Shown here in pieces: positions 19,201 through 27,953 of a stretch of DNA of 64,000 bases (positions are counted from its first letter, which is position 1; each line of letters begins with the position of its first letter). Under the pieces are notes generated by a model that did not search any database, was not told where the DNA came from, and worked only from the letters and a program-made list of their open reading frames with translations. Position numbers and translations under genes: made by a program. Source of the stretch: Pedobacter sp. W3I1 (GTDB lineage Bacteria > Bacteroidota > Bacteroidia > Sphingobacteriales > Sphingobacteriaceae); the NCBI RefSeq assembly GCF_030816015.1, contig NZ_JAUSXN010000001.1:2356001-2420000 (forward strand), given 5' to 3'.

Positions 19201-19473
19201 TTGAAAGGTTTTCCAGATAGAAATTGCGTTTTGCCCTATCCAGAAAAAGAACTTGAATTTCCTTTTGTCCCAGATCCTGCCAAGCGCATACCTGTCATTT
19301 GCGCAGGTAAAATCTTGATTAATGATCAAATCTCTGCTGAAGATTGTGGGGTAATCAAGAAGCAATTGGAAGAAAAGATTTACAGCTTAAAGAAAAACCT
19401 ATATTCTTTTGATAAAAAACAGGAAGATGTGAATAACCTGATCAAAGATTTATCGAACACCAAGACTGAATGA
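19201..19473 (+). CDS. Small hypothetical protein or gene fragment
   Basis: A frame of about 90 codons with only a TTG start, two codons after an in-frame stop. The N-terminal half is proline- and lysine-rich (PYPEKELEFPF), the C-terminal half is a predicted coiled coil (ISAEDCGVIKKQLEEKIYSLK). The second half is reminiscent of the C-terminal tail of serine recombinases, but this is weak. It may be a leftover of an integrase-type gene near the tRNA, or not a gene. Confidence 0.3.
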   Translation: MKGFPDRNCVLPYPEKELEFPFVPDPAKRIPVICAGKILINDQISAEDCGVIKKQLEEKIYSLKKNLYSFDKKQEDVNNLIKDLSNTKTE

Positions 19474-19510
19474 GGTGTTGAGTTACTATGTCTGATTAAT
19501 AGTGAGTTAC

Positions 19511-19560
19511 ATAAAATAAAAAACGAGACAAAACAGCCTAAAAACTGATTTGTCTCGTGA
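19511..19560 (-). terminator. Rho-independent terminator of tRNA-Arg
   Basis: On the minus strand a 9-bp stem (CGAGACAAA with TTTGTCTCG, plus-strand 19524-19532 and 19549-19557) is followed by TTTTTTATTTTAT. It begins a few bases after the tRNA 3' end. Confidence 0.85.
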
Positions 19561-19562
19561 GG

Positions 19563-19634
19563 TGCTCCCGACGAGATTCGAACTCATATCGATGGTACCG
19601 GAAACCATAATTCTATCCATTGAACTACGGGAGC
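19563..19634 (-). tRNA. tRNA-Arg (anticodon CCG)
   Basis: 72 bases on the minus strand fold as a tRNA: acceptor GCTCCCG with CGGGAGC, D-stem GTTC with GAAT, anticodon stem ATGGT with ACCAT around loop TTCCGGT giving anticodon CCG (reads CGG), T-arm ATGAG-TTCGAAT-CTCGT, discriminator A. CCA is not encoded. It has its own promoter core and terminator. No second copy of its 3' end was seen in the window, so there is no evidence that it is an integration site. Confidence 0.93.
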
Positions 19635-19643
19635 ATAAGGCTG

Positions 19644-19651
19644 CAAATATA
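19644..19651 (-). promoter_or_regulatory. Promoter -7 element of tRNA-Arg
   Basis: On the minus strand TATATTTG fits the Bacteroidota -7 consensus TAnnTTTG, ten bases before the mature tRNA 5' end. A clear TTTG at -33 is not seen. Confidence 0.6.
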
Positions 19652-19927
19652 GGATTTGAAAACTTATTTTTTTGGCATTTTGAATAAAAAATAGACTTAT
19701 TTTCCTTTAGTCTTTATCTGCAAAGTTTTCCTTAATATCAACGCTTTGGTATTAAGGGATCTTTAAACTTTTTTACACACAGTGCGCACCACACACATCG
19801 TTTTTGTGCTTTTTGCCACCCTGGCATATCAGTTGGTAAGCAGGATGAAGCAGCAGTTAATTCTGTAAGAAGGATAAATAAGGAAATTATGATTCTGATG
19901 TCGCTATCAAGACCGTACGTTAATGCG

Positions 19928-20755
19928 CTATAGGTGAGGAATGTTACGGCATGGAATCACAAACTTTTCACCCATTGAAAGAATAGATACCCTTAAATCC
20001 CTGATGGTTATTTTCTTGTTTTCATCGAAAGCGGTGACGTTTGATCCGTGGCTTATTTCTCCATCCAGCACTACAACCACTCCATTTCCAATAACTTCAG
20101 CATTGTTGGCCTCTGTAACTATAATGGCTGTATCTTCCTCAATACCGATACCGATGGAAGCAGGGTTTGTAGCGATCACCTGCGCCATCCTGACAAAACG
20201 GCCACGGTGCACGAAGTGTGTGTCGACACAGACATCTCTCAAAAACTCAAATCCGGTCGTAACCTTAACGCCGGCCGCAATCATTTCGGCTTCCCCATTG
20301 CCGTCAAATATCATCGGGGTAGACATGGCCATTGCGCCCGCGCTTGTGCCACCGATTACCAGTTTTTCATGGATGTACCTGTATTTAATGCGGTTGATGA
20401 TTTCAGTTCCTCCATAGATAGCAGTGAGTTTGAGCTGATCGCCTCCTGCAAAAAAAATCCCGCTTGCGGTATTTAGCCTTTCGGTCATCTCCTCCTCAAA
20501 CAGGCGGCATTCGTGATGGATATGGCCGCATGATTTTGCACCAAGCTCCTTAAAGCGTGCCTCATATACGCTGTAGGTTTCATTAACTTCTTCTGATCCT
20601 GCCGTTGTAATAATTTCAATGATGGGCGATTTGCCACAGAGTTCCAAAAAGGCCATAAGCACTTTTTTGTCTGTTCCCGCTGCAGGTGATTTATTTTCGG
20701 CACCTCCAATGAGCATGAGTTTTCCATTTGGTACTGGCCAAGCTGTGTTTTTCAT
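19928..20755 (-). CDS. cphB: Cyanophycinase-type peptidase S51
   Basis: A 275-residue cytoplasmic serine peptidase, started at ATG 20755 (MKNTAWPVPNGKLMLIGGAE) because the family begins here; an upstream frame extension lacks a good start. The nucleophile is Ser138 in IGGTSAGAMA; GIFFAGGDQLKL near 100 and DTHFVHRGRFVRM near 177 are further family blocks. Cyanophycinases cut cyanophycin (multi-L-arginyl-poly-L-aspartate) into beta-Asp-Arg dipeptides. No cyanophycin synthetase or isoaspartyl peptidase lies in the window, so it may use imported polymer or be a related peptidase. Confidence 0.9.
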   Translation of the reverse strand: MKNTAWPVPNGKLMLIGGAENKSPAAGTDKKVLMAFLELCGKSPIIEIITTAGSEEVNETYSVYEARFKELGAKSCGHIHHECRLFEEEMTERLNTASGIFFAGGDQLKLTAIYGGTEIINRIKYRYIHEKLVIGGTSAGAMAMSTPMIFDGNGEAEMIAAGVKVTTGFEFLRDVCVDTHFVHRGRFVRMAQVIATNPASIGIGIEEDTAIIVTEANNAEVIGNGVVVVLDGEISHGSNVTAFDENKKITIRDLRVSILSMGEKFVIPCRNIPHL

Positions 20756-20868
20756 GGATGTACGTTGTTTATTGAACCCTGTCCTGGATCTCCCGGGTAA
20801 AAGATTGTTTTTAGTCAATTTTAATGTTAAGTTGTCAAACTATTAAAAATATACTTTTGGGCTGTTAT

Positions 20869-21084
20869 CTAAGGCCACGAAACAGACCATTCATCAAAAC
20901 CGCTTGATTGATTGTCTTTTTTGCTGCCCTGGCTCTCATGATCGGAATTTTTTACGCTTTTGATGGCCTCATTTTTTTCCTTTAAAGCCGTTATAATCTC
21001 TTCTTCTAAAGAACTTTTTTCGTTTTCAATGTTTTCATCTTTCTGATGCTTCTTTTTAGCGCTATTCTTATTAATGTCTACCAT
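20869..21084 (-). CDS. Small charged hypothetical protein
   Basis: 71 residues starting at ATG, almost wholly hydrophilic and lysine/glutamate-rich (KKKHQKDENIENEKSSLEEE), ending in WSVSWP. No signal peptide or domain is recognised. Small charged proteins like this recur in this island. It follows a hairpin after the catalase gene, so it may have its own promoter upstream of the hairpin or be read through. Confidence 0.5.
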   Translation of the reverse strand: MVDINKNSAKKKHQKDENIENEKSSLEEEIITALKEKNEAIKSVKNSDHESQGSKKDNQSSGFDEWSVSWP

Positions 21085-21119
21085 AACAGATCTTATTATC
21101 GTTTCGATATATAAATAAC

Positions 21120-21149
21120 ATCACCCGATCTGTTGAAAGACCGGGTGAT
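21120..21149 (-). terminator. Hairpin after the manganese catalase gene
   Basis: ATCACCCG and CGGGTGAT form an 8-bp stem between the catalase stop and the next minus-strand gene. The following U-tract on the minus strand is poor, so it may be a weak terminator or a transcript-end stabiliser. Confidence 0.5.
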
Positions 21150-21163
21150 TTTCAGTTGCTTAA

Positions 21164-22117
21164 TTAAGCCAATGGAGGAACGCCTGTTCCATAAGTACTC
21201 CATTGAGCAACACCTTCAGGTTCTGATTGGTCAACTTCCAGACTACGGATTTCTCCAAGTTGAATGCTCATGGCATTGGTCTGTTCACTCTCATCCAATT
21301 TTTCCTCATCCTGATTGGTAAGCCCTGCTGTTGCCGTTACATGGTTTAATGGATCTGCAATATATTCCCACTCCTTATCCATTTTTGGCATACTACCCTG
21401 GTTCCACGGCCCGCGCGCACTCGTAGGTGAGGACAGGTTAAAGTATTGTTGGGTAAACCTTGGATCAGACTGTAATATTCCGGGAGGGAAATTTGGTTGA
21501 ATGGACTCAAGTGCAGCCTCGAACATTTTATAATGGGCAATTTCTCTGGTCATTAAAAAGGAAAGCGTATCCTTTACATAAGGATCTGTGGTAAATTTCA
21601 TCAGATGCTCATATACAATCTTAGCCCGCGACTCGGAGGCAAGGTTGCTTCTTAAGTCTACGGTCAAATCACCATTGGAATGTATATAAGATGCGCACCA
21701 CGGAATCCCCTGGCTATTACGCGGTGTAGGCCCGCCTCCGGTAATAATCGGGAACTGTGGGTTCGCTTTAAGGGCATCATGGATGATCTCTTCCTTTGCG
21801 GCTTTACCTTCCAGTACCTGCATGATTTCTGAAGAGTCTGCAGCTCTTTTAAGTTCACCGTTTACACCTTTGAGCAGCATTTGGATGGTAGCGCCAACAA
21901 TTTCAAGGTGAGAAAATTCTTCTGTGGCAATATCCATGAGCATATCATATTTGTCTGGATATGGTTGCTTTGCGCTAAATGCCTGGGTAAAATATTGCAT
22001 TGCTGCTGCGAGTTCTCCGTTTTCCCCGCCAAACTGTTCAAGCAGGATATTTGCAAATGCTGGATCTGGTTTGGAGACCCTCGCATTAAATTGTAAGTCT
22101 TTCGAATGATGGAACAT
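21164..22117 (-). CDS. Manganese catalase
   Basis: A 317-residue non-heme catalase that breaks hydrogen peroxide to water and oxygen with a dimanganese centre. Ferritin-like four-helix bundle with metal-ligand motifs: Glu35 in GENGELAAAM, Glu66 and His70 in ATEEFSHLEI, then SESRAKIVYEHL (near 165) and REIAHYKMFE (near 197) with the second Glu/His set. It has the usual length and no signal peptide, so it is cytoplasmic. The C-terminal tail after residue 265 is acidic and likely disordered. Its neighbours are stress-type genes, which supports a role in peroxide or desiccation tolerance. Confidence 0.95.
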   Translation of the reverse strand: MFHHSKDLQFNARVSKPDPAFANILLEQFGGENGELAAAMQYFTQAFSAKQPYPDKYDMLMDIATEEFSHLEIVGATIQMLLKGVNGELKRAADSSEIMQVLEGKAAKEEIIHDALKANPQFPIITGGGPTPRNSQGIPWCASYIHSNGDLTVDLRSNLASESRAKIVYEHLMKFTTDPYVKDTLSFLMTREIAHYKMFEAALESIQPNFPPGILQSDPRFTQQYFNLSSPTSARGPWNQGSMPKMDKEWEYIADPLNHVTATAGLTNQDEEKLDESEQTNAMSIQLGEIRSLEVDQSEPEGVAQWSTYGTGVPPLA

Positions 22118-22195
22118 AATTTTATTCTTTTTGTTGTCAGTAATAATTTATTAGGATTTATAAAGTATGGCTAGCCATTTTTGATCCCGGTTGTT

Positions 22196-22390
22196 TTAAT
22201 CCTTTTCAGATTCATTTTCCCAGTCTTTTGGGTTGCGGCTTGTATCGGCATCGATGTGGTCTCCTTTAGGAATTTCCAGGTCTGCGGGTCGCTTATCTTC
22301 AAATGATTTTGGACCGTCTTCATTGTTCTGATCTTCATTGCCGAGTGGTTCGTCTTCCAACCCATGTTTTGTGTTCTCTCTGTTTTCCAT
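22196..22390 (-). CDS. Small acidic hydrophilic hypothetical protein
   Basis: 64 residues from ATG 22390, rich in Asp, Glu, Asn and Lys (GLEDEPLGNEDQNNEDGPKS), with no hydrophobic segment or known domain. The overlapping frame is a shadow. Composition suggests an unstructured protein, as seen in stress islands of Sphingobacteriaceae. It lies between catalase and the DUF4142 lipoprotein. Confidence 0.55.
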   Translation of the reverse strand: MENRENTKHGLEDEPLGNEDQNNEDGPKSFEDKRPADLEIPKGDHIDADTSRNPKDWENESEKD

Positions 22391-22441
22391 AGTTATTTAT
22401 TTTATCTTGCTGATTTTCAATTTAATGCCAATTTAAAATTG

Positions 22442-22963
22442 TTATTTCAACTGTGCCTGTAGACTAACGGCATCTTCCAGATGGGACCTAAGAGATGGGA
22501 GCTTAGCTTCGGCAAATGCCCTTAAATCCGGATCATATACGCCCATATCGCCAGCTGCATTTGAAAATAAAGTAACGGCATCCTGGTGTGAGGCAACCAT
22601 GATTTGCATAAACACCTTGTCAAAAGATGCCGCATCCAGATTGTTCAGCTTTTGAAGGTTTGCCTGCTCTTTGGGCTGGAGTGCGGCCCCGATAACCCAT
22701 CCTTTAGACGTTGCAAGGGAATTCATTTCATTTCCTACAGATGTATGGTCTGCAACCATGTGCTCGCCATAATGTTTTACGGCAGCATTTTGTGCCTTAA
22801 GCACTGCAATTGCGCCAGCTTGTACCTCGAAACTGTTACTGCTCGAAGCCTGGGTAACAAACGACTGATTGTCCATTTGGTAATTTTCTTCATTGTCCTT
22901 TTTGCAAGCCTGCAGGCATAATATCGTCAACGATACCAATACCATCAATTTTAATGTTTTCAT
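22442..22963 (-). CDS. DUF4142 ferritin-like lipoprotein
   Basis: 173 residues with a lipoprotein signal (Cys20 in LCLQACKKD). The mature part is one DUF4142 helical bundle: VKHYGEHMVADHTSVGNEM near 63, FDKVFMQIMVASHQDAVTLF near 114 and a closing FAEAKLPSLRSHLE near 151. DUF4142 proteins are ferritin-like but usually of unknown function, and are linked to envelope stress in Bacteroidota. A second DUF4142 gene lies at 29951. Confidence 0.88.
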   Translation of the reverse strand: MKTLKLMVLVSLTILCLQACKKDNEENYQMDNQSFVTQASSSNSFEVQAGAIAVLKAQNAAVKHYGEHMVADHTSVGNEMNSLATSKGWVIGAALQPKEQANLQKLNNLDAASFDKVFMQIMVASHQDAVTLFSNAAGDMGVYDPDLRAFAEAKLPSLRSHLEDAVSLQAQLK

Positions 22964-23163
22964 AGTGTTTTGTTAATTGTTTCTATTAAGAACCTTTTTT
23001 TCGTGCTGCTGGTTTAGTGTGATATACCTGAAATGCAGGTGGTAAACCCCCTTGTTTAACTGCGTAGAAATATCTGCTTTAGCCTGCACCTGTGGAAGCG
23101 GTAGCCTAACCAAAAAAAATGCAAGACATTATAATCAGATTTCAGATTAATTTCCTGCTTGGA

Positions 23164-23868
23164 TCAGCCCTTAATATCCTTCAGGTTGCTGACCGCATAT
23201 ACCCAAGCATTTTTTTCACAGTTTTGGCACTTATCTGCACTTGTATCTTGTTTATAAGCTCCACATGATTCACATACCCGGATTGCGGTTTGCGAATGGA
23301 TTTTTTCTGACATTTCATGATCCCAATTTGGGATAGTTGATAAACCCGGCACCGGAATAGTATTTTTCAGACAGCTGAACGTTCCACTCGCTTCGAAGTA
23401 TAACCGTTTCACCATTCCAAGATGGCTTATCCCTTCTGATCGTAGCTGCGATAGTACGCGGTCTTTTGTGATCCTGGTAAGTACCATGGCTTTTGGATTC
23501 ATTACACCATCCTTTATCAGCATATTGTATTTATCCTGCGTTAAAGACTCGAATTTTATATTGTTGGCTGCAATTTTAGCGATCAGAATTTGAAGTGTAA
23601 TGATAACCGCCGCTATGACAACCGCAGGCAACAAGCCTCTGTCAGGGTTCATTAATGGTACACCGACTGCAGCTGCGAGCGATGCCACAGCAGCCATTTC
23701 GTTACGGCTTAATTGCGAAGACATTCTTTTGCCCATCAGCCTCATTGATACCATTAATATCAGATAAATGGCGGCGGTACGGAATATAACTTCAATAAAA
23801 AAATGCATGGGTATTTCACCCTGGAGGATGCGTTGAATATCGGTCAGTTTGATCTCGTATTCTTTCAT
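23164..23868 (-). CDS. DUF421 (YetF-like) membrane protein with C-terminal zinc ribbon, copy 1
   Basis: 234 residues. The N-terminal third has about three membrane helices (FIEVIFRTAAIYLILMVSMR, AVGVPLM..., LPAVVIAAVIITLQILIAKI), then a cytoplasmic DUF421 domain (LIKDGVMNPKAMVLTRITKDRVLSQLR, ISHLGMVKRLYFEASG). The end carries C-x2-C-x11-C-x2-C (CESC and CQNC near 200-220), a zinc-ribbon pattern not usual for bacillar YetF. The paralogue upstream ends 3 bases before this start, so they are one operon. Function unknown; YetF proteins are membrane proteins linked to stress and sporulation. Confidence 0.85.
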   Translation of the reverse strand: MKEYEIKLTDIQRILQGEIPMHFFIEVIFRTAAIYLILMVSMRLMGKRMSSQLSRNEMAAVASLAAAVGVPLMNPDRGLLPAVVIAAVIITLQILIAKIAANNIKFESLTQDKYNMLIKDGVMNPKAMVLTRITKDRVLSQLRSEGISHLGMVKRLYFEASGTFSCLKNTIPVPGLSTIPNWDHEMSEKIHSQTAIRVCESCGAYKQDTSADKCQNCEKNAWVYAVSNLKDIKG

Positions 23869-23871
23869 AAC

Positions 23872-24567
23872 TTATTTAGCTAAAACTGCGTAACCCCAGT
23901 TTTTTTTATGACAATTTGTACACTTTTGGTATGTTTCATTCAGATTTGCAGCAGGATTTCCGCACTGCTGGCAAAGGCTCAGGTCCTTGTCGATTTTAAA
24001 TTCGTGTCCCGCCTGTTCATCTGACGGAGGCAAGAGGCTTAGTCCCGGCTTTGGCTGATCATACTTGAAAATTGAGAAAATGCCACAGGCCTCCAGGTAA
24101 ACCCGCTGTATTTCGCCAAGATTATAAATACTGGCATTCCTCAATACGGCAAGCATCTGCTCCCTTGAGATTTTCATTTTTTTAAGTTCATCGGTTAGTA
24201 TTACGCCATCCCGGATAATCAGTGATTCGCTTCCCTGTGTCAGCAATTCTATTTTATGGCTTTTTACAGCCAGATAGGTAATGCCCCGCTGGAATACAAA
24301 AGCACAAAAAAGCACCAAAATACCCTGTAACAGCCCTTTGTCCGGTATCTGCATGGGTACTGAAACGATCGCTCCCAGGGTAAGCATTACGGCAAGCTCG
24401 GAGATTGTCAGCTGGCCACCCATTCTTTTGCCAAGTAGCCTGAGGGTAATCAACAGAAAAAGGTAAATGATAATCGATCTGATCAATACTTCCCACAAAA
24501 ATTCTATTGGCGCTGTACCCATCAATATACGGTGCCAGTCGGCCCAGTGTATTTCCTCTTTTTTCAT
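23872..24567 (-). CDS. DUF421 (YetF-like) membrane protein with C-terminal zinc ribbon, copy 2
   Basis: 231 residues, same layout as its neighbour: membrane helices (FLWEVLIRSIIIYLFLLITL, SVPMQIPDKGLLQGILVLF), DUF421 soluble domain (LIIRDGVILTDELKKMKISREQMLAVLR, LGEIQRVYLEACG) and a C-terminal C-x2-C-x13-C-x2-C ribbon (CQQC and CTNC near 200-220). The two share the order of blocks but differ clearly in sequence, so the duplication is old. They probably form a hetero-oligomer. The BON lipoprotein gene ends upstream only 6 bases away. Confidence 0.85.
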   Translation of the reverse strand: MKKEEIHWADWHRILMGTAPIEFLWEVLIRSIIIYLFLLITLRLLGKRMGGQLTISELAVMLTLGAIVSVPMQIPDKGLLQGILVLFCAFVFQRGITYLAVKSHKIELLTQGSESLIIRDGVILTDELKKMKISREQMLAVLRNASIYNLGEIQRVYLEACGIFSIFKYDQPKPGLSLLPPSDEQAGHEFKIDKDLSLCQQCGNPAANLNETYQKCTNCHKKNWGYAVLAK

Positions 24568-24573
24568 ATTTGT

Positions 24574-25071
24574 TTATTGATCCCGGTTAGAAGTTTGATA
24601 AAGTTGATTTCTGATGGCTCTGGGATTGAGCTGCCCGATGGATGCGATTAAAACTTTTAACTTATCAGGCCTAACTTTGCCGGTTAATGTAACCACCTCA
24701 TCACAAACCGAGACAGCAACACCGGGGTATTCAACCGATACACTGTCGGCTTTCTGTTTCAGTTCCAGGTTATGGTCTACTTTCACAGCATTGATCCTGA
24801 TCTGATCGTTTACTGATTTAATTACATGTATGGTGCCGATTTTTTCTCTTACCAGGTTTCTGGAATGCGCTGTTGGACATGATCCCCATAAATGTACCCT
24901 GGCATCGCTGACCGTAAACATCACACCCACAAAGTTGAGGTCTTCTTTCGCTTTGCTTACCAGGTCAGCCTTGATCTCCTGATCTCTCTTTTCACTATTG
25001 CATGATAATACAAGCGGATAGGTTAACATGAGCATAAAAAGCCTGGTGCAACTTATTTTACTGTTTTTCAT
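24574..25071 (-). CDS. BON-domain lipoprotein
   Basis: 165 residues from ATG 25071 (an ATG four codons upstream is possible). The signal peptide ends in a lipobox with Cys24 (YPLVLSCNS). Two BON repeats follow: about 35-95 (ARVHLWGSCPTAHSRNLVREK, VNDQIRI) and about 105-160 (VAVSVCDEVVTLTGKV, KLKVLIAS). BON domains bind phospholipid and help keep the outer membrane intact; OsmY and DolP are relatives. It is first of a three-gene unit with the two DUF421 proteins, which supports an envelope role. Confidence 0.85.
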   Translation of the reverse strand: MKNSKISCTRLFMLMLTYPLVLSCNSEKRDQEIKADLVSKAKEDLNFVGVMFTVSDARVHLWGSCPTAHSRNLVREKIGTIHVIKSVNDQIRINAVKVDHNLELKQKADSVSVEYPGVAVSVCDEVVTLTGKVRPDKLKVLIASIGQLNPRAIRNQLYQTSNRDQ

Positions 25072-25554
25072 TTTAACGTACATTTAATATTATGCCAGGG
25101 CTTGACGGCCTGAACGTGCACTAAATGCTCAACAGGGCTTTTGTGCTGTCGGTTTTATTTGATATTAGAACACGTATATATAGTAGCGGTTAGCCGTATT
25201 TTAACGGGGACAACGTGTTTTAAACTGGAAATAATTTTATAAGCCCCATTTTGCACGATTGGCAATTATATTTCGGGTATTTAGCCTCAATAAACAGATA
25301 GTTTTAGATCAGTAATCTCAGCTATGGTTGGGTTGTATAAAAGGGGTGAACGAATACCAAAAAAGGTTCAAACGGATAGTTATTTCGATTTTGTTGCTTT
25401 CTGGTGGATTTAGGCCGGCAGGGACCGGACAGTTAAAAACCAGATTGTAATTATAGCATTTGTACCTATTAAAACAGAAATGAGTTTTAATGCTTTTATG
25501 ATGCTGAAACACACTGGTCATTTAATTTGCCCAGTGTGTTTCAGCTCCTATTTA
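25072..25554. other. Intergenic region with hairpin, no gene
   Basis: About 480 bases between two divergently facing ends. It holds the promoter side of the BON operon, with GGTTAGCCGT at 25188-25197 shared with the DUF4142 gene upstream region at 30708, and the long hairpin at 25503-25545. No coding frame is convincing. Confidence 0.5.
25503..25545 (-). terminator. Perfect 15-bp hairpin after the six-hairpin glycosidase-like gene
   Basis: GCTGAAACACACTGG (25503-25517) and its exact complement (25531-25545) flank a 13-base loop, 9 bases past the stop of the minus-strand gene. No U-tract follows, so it may stabilise the transcript end rather than terminate alone. Confidence 0.65.
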
Positions 25555-27726
25555 CTACCAGCTGATTTTTACATTTTGATTACCGGCAATGCTGTATTCG
25601 AGCATTTCTGCAGTATGTTTTATGGGAGTGATTTTTTCTTTGTCCCAGAAGACTTCGATGTCCGTTTTTTCCTTTTCCCGGAATAAGATAATAATCCTGC
25701 AATTCAGCTGATCACTACCTCCGGTTAAAAAAGAAACCGATTTTCCCCGGTTTTGGAACTTGGATGTCGGATAATCGCAAAAAATAATAAACGATTCATT
25801 TTTAATTCTATAGTACTGGTTCGGGATTACACCAAAGGCGATTCCTGCACCATATACTTCCTGGCCAACTTCTCCCGACTGCTCCCATCCATCATGAAGG
25901 TCTTCCAGCGCAATCCACAATGTCGGATCGACCTCTCCTGTTTTACTTTCCTGGGCGATCATATCGCCTTTCAGCAATGGCGGATAATAATAAACCACAC
26001 GTCCTACCATATGTCTGATAAACTCGGCTATCAGTAACCTTACCGATGGCAGGATCTCTAAATCCTCCACTTCTTTGATATAATCATGAAGTGCGGAATA
26101 TACCTCTTGTTCCTCGTATGCAGCTGTGTAAGGAGCGTCCTTGAGAGGGAAAACTCCAAAAAATGTCGGAAAATTTTTGGCATTGCCATAATCACATTCC
26201 CAAAGCTGGACATTGTCAAACAACGATGCCAAACAGACATAACTTAATTCCAGAAAGGTTTTATCCTGTGTTTCTTTATATAATCTGATCATTGCCCCTG
26301 CAGAAAATGCAGTGTTATTCGCCTGGTAAAACAGCTCGAAACTTAATCCCTTTAGTTTAACTGCTGCTTTTTTAGCCTCCTTTAAAAACTTACTTTCCCC
26401 TGTTATTTTCCACATCCTCAACATTAGGTCGGCATAAGTACCTGGAACGTCTTTTTCGCCGCCTTCTCCTTCAGCGGTTTCTGCTTTAATTATATCCAGG
26501 GTATCCATCTGGTAAAATACCGGCCACTCGTAATTGAACTTCTTTGCCACCCTGATGGTATAGTCGATTGATTTTAACAGGATTTCTTTTGCTTTCTTAT
26601 CCCCACGCTCGCTCAGCCGCGCCAGATTCATCAAGGGGTGATGAAGGTACCAGGCGTCCATTACACGCGGTTTCTTCTGCTCTTCAGAATGGTCAAGGTT
26701 TTTTTCGGCGGATGGGAGCCACCTTACAATTGTTCCTATATCTTCCTGGTAAAAATTTTCAAGACCAGATCTAAGCTCATCTACAAGCTGGTGACTGGTT
26801 TCTTCTTTCCAGTCGAGGTAATCAAGCATAGGGAGCAATACGGCTAATTGCACCATCACTTCCGGAGGGGTTTTATAATCGGCTACGTAAGCGTTTAAAT
26901 AACTGTGCCCGCCGGAAAAAGTCCAGCAGCCTTTATGATAAGTCAGATCTTTTAAACCATTTTCAACAGTATCAAGCCAGTTGTGATAAATACGTTCGGG
27001 ACGGGGCAACCTTAAATAAGTTGCGGCCAACTGATCCATATATGCTGTTGCAATCTCGGCAGGGGTATCAGGCAGCTGCGTTGAAAGACTTACAAAAGCA
27101 TCGTTAAAGGTATAGGTTTTATCTTTCTCTAAAGGTGCATTGGTGGCAGGTAAAGAAAAGCCTATTTCCGGCCACTCTCCGCCAACTGTCCCCCCAGCAC
27201 TGCATTTTGTCGTTTCGCAGTAGGAGTTAAGTGCGGTCAGATTCTGAAAGTAGAATACGGAACCGGATCTACCGTCATTGAAAAATATAATGCCCGATCG
27301 GGTACCCCTTTGCTGGGTATGTACAGTGCTCTTTTGTTTGATGTTGCCCTTTTCGTCAAAACTGAGGATGTCTCTCGGCCAGAATGGGATAACCAGCGGG
27401 ATTTTTGGCGTTGCCATCACCGTATACCTGAAAAAAAGTTTTTCAATCTCATACTTTACGCTTACCTCGTAAATAATGGTAGAACAGGCAAGTATAAATC
27501 TGATTTCATGATTTTCATGATGAATCTTTTTAATATTAAGTTTGCCTGATGGTGAAAATGCCGTGCGGAAAGCAATACGTTTTCCATCAGGCCACTCCTT
27601 AACAAGCCAAAGTGTATCACTGGTTAAATAAGCCGATAATCGGAGTTCTTTTGATATCTCAGCTGCCGGTTCAAGTAATTTAAGTTCTGACTGGGCATTT
27701 GCCGCCCAAATGGAAATCGGTTTCAT
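25555..27726 (-). CDS. Six-hairpin glycosidase-like protein, cytoplasmic, function unknown
   Basis: 723 residues without signal peptide or membrane helix. The first 220 residues are beta-rich and contain an arginine/glycine-rich turn (QQRGTRSGIIFFNDG near 145); from about 240 the protein is an alpha/alpha-toroid of the six-hairpin glycosidase type (MDAWYLHHPLMNLARL near 370, GTYADLMLRMWKITGESKFL near 440, FYQANNTAFSAGAMIRLY near 475). It resembles uncharacterised proteins that accompany sugar oxidoreductases. The Gfo/Idh gene lies 227 bases upstream on the same strand and is a likely partner. Catalytic residues cannot be named. Hydrolase, lyase or epimerase are all possible. Confidence 0.7.
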   Translation of the reverse strand: MKPISIWAANAQSELKLLEPAAEISKELRLSAYLTSDTLWLVKEWPDGKRIAFRTAFSPSGKLNIKKIHHENHEIRFILACSTIIYEVSVKYEIEKLFFRYTVMATPKIPLVIPFWPRDILSFDEKGNIKQKSTVHTQQRGTRSGIIFFNDGRSGSVFYFQNLTALNSYCETTKCSAGGTVGGEWPEIGFSLPATNAPLEKDKTYTFNDAFVSLSTQLPDTPAEIATAYMDQLAATYLRLPRPERIYHNWLDTVENGLKDLTYHKGCWTFSGGHSYLNAYVADYKTPPEVMVQLAVLLPMLDYLDWKEETSHQLVDELRSGLENFYQEDIGTIVRWLPSAEKNLDHSEEQKKPRVMDAWYLHHPLMNLARLSERGDKKAKEILLKSIDYTIRVAKKFNYEWPVFYQMDTLDIIKAETAEGEGGEKDVPGTYADLMLRMWKITGESKFLKEAKKAAVKLKGLSFELFYQANNTAFSAGAMIRLYKETQDKTFLELSYVCLASLFDNVQLWECDYGNAKNFPTFFGVFPLKDAPYTAAYEEQEVYSALHDYIKEVEDLEILPSVRLLIAEFIRHMVGRVVYYYPPLLKGDMIAQESKTGEVDPTLWIALEDLHDGWEQSGEVGQEVYGAGIAFGVIPNQYYRIKNESFIIFCDYPTSKFQNRGKSVSFLTGGSDQLNCRIIILFREKEKTDIEVFWDKEKITPIKHTAEMLEYSIAGNQNVKISW

Positions 27727-27953
27727 ATTAAATATAAGTGAAAAGTTAAATGTTAGCCAATTGCTCCTACGCTGTTGGTGTTCCTGTTACTCGCCCAGCT
27801 TTAACAGTGGCCATCTTTCTGGCTCCATAGAGATGCAACTGATCCGGCAGAATTTAGCTCTTGTTTAATTGTCCTAAAAAACCTGGATACCTGTTGAAAT
27901 GAAAAATAAAGAACCGCATCTAATTGGACAGTAACTTTTTAGCTAAAGTTAAA

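Noticed and set aside
19563..19634. tRNA-Arg as integration site of a genomic island
   Set aside because: No second copy of the tRNA 3' end and no integrase gene in the window. The weak recombinase-like tail at 19201-19473 is not enough.
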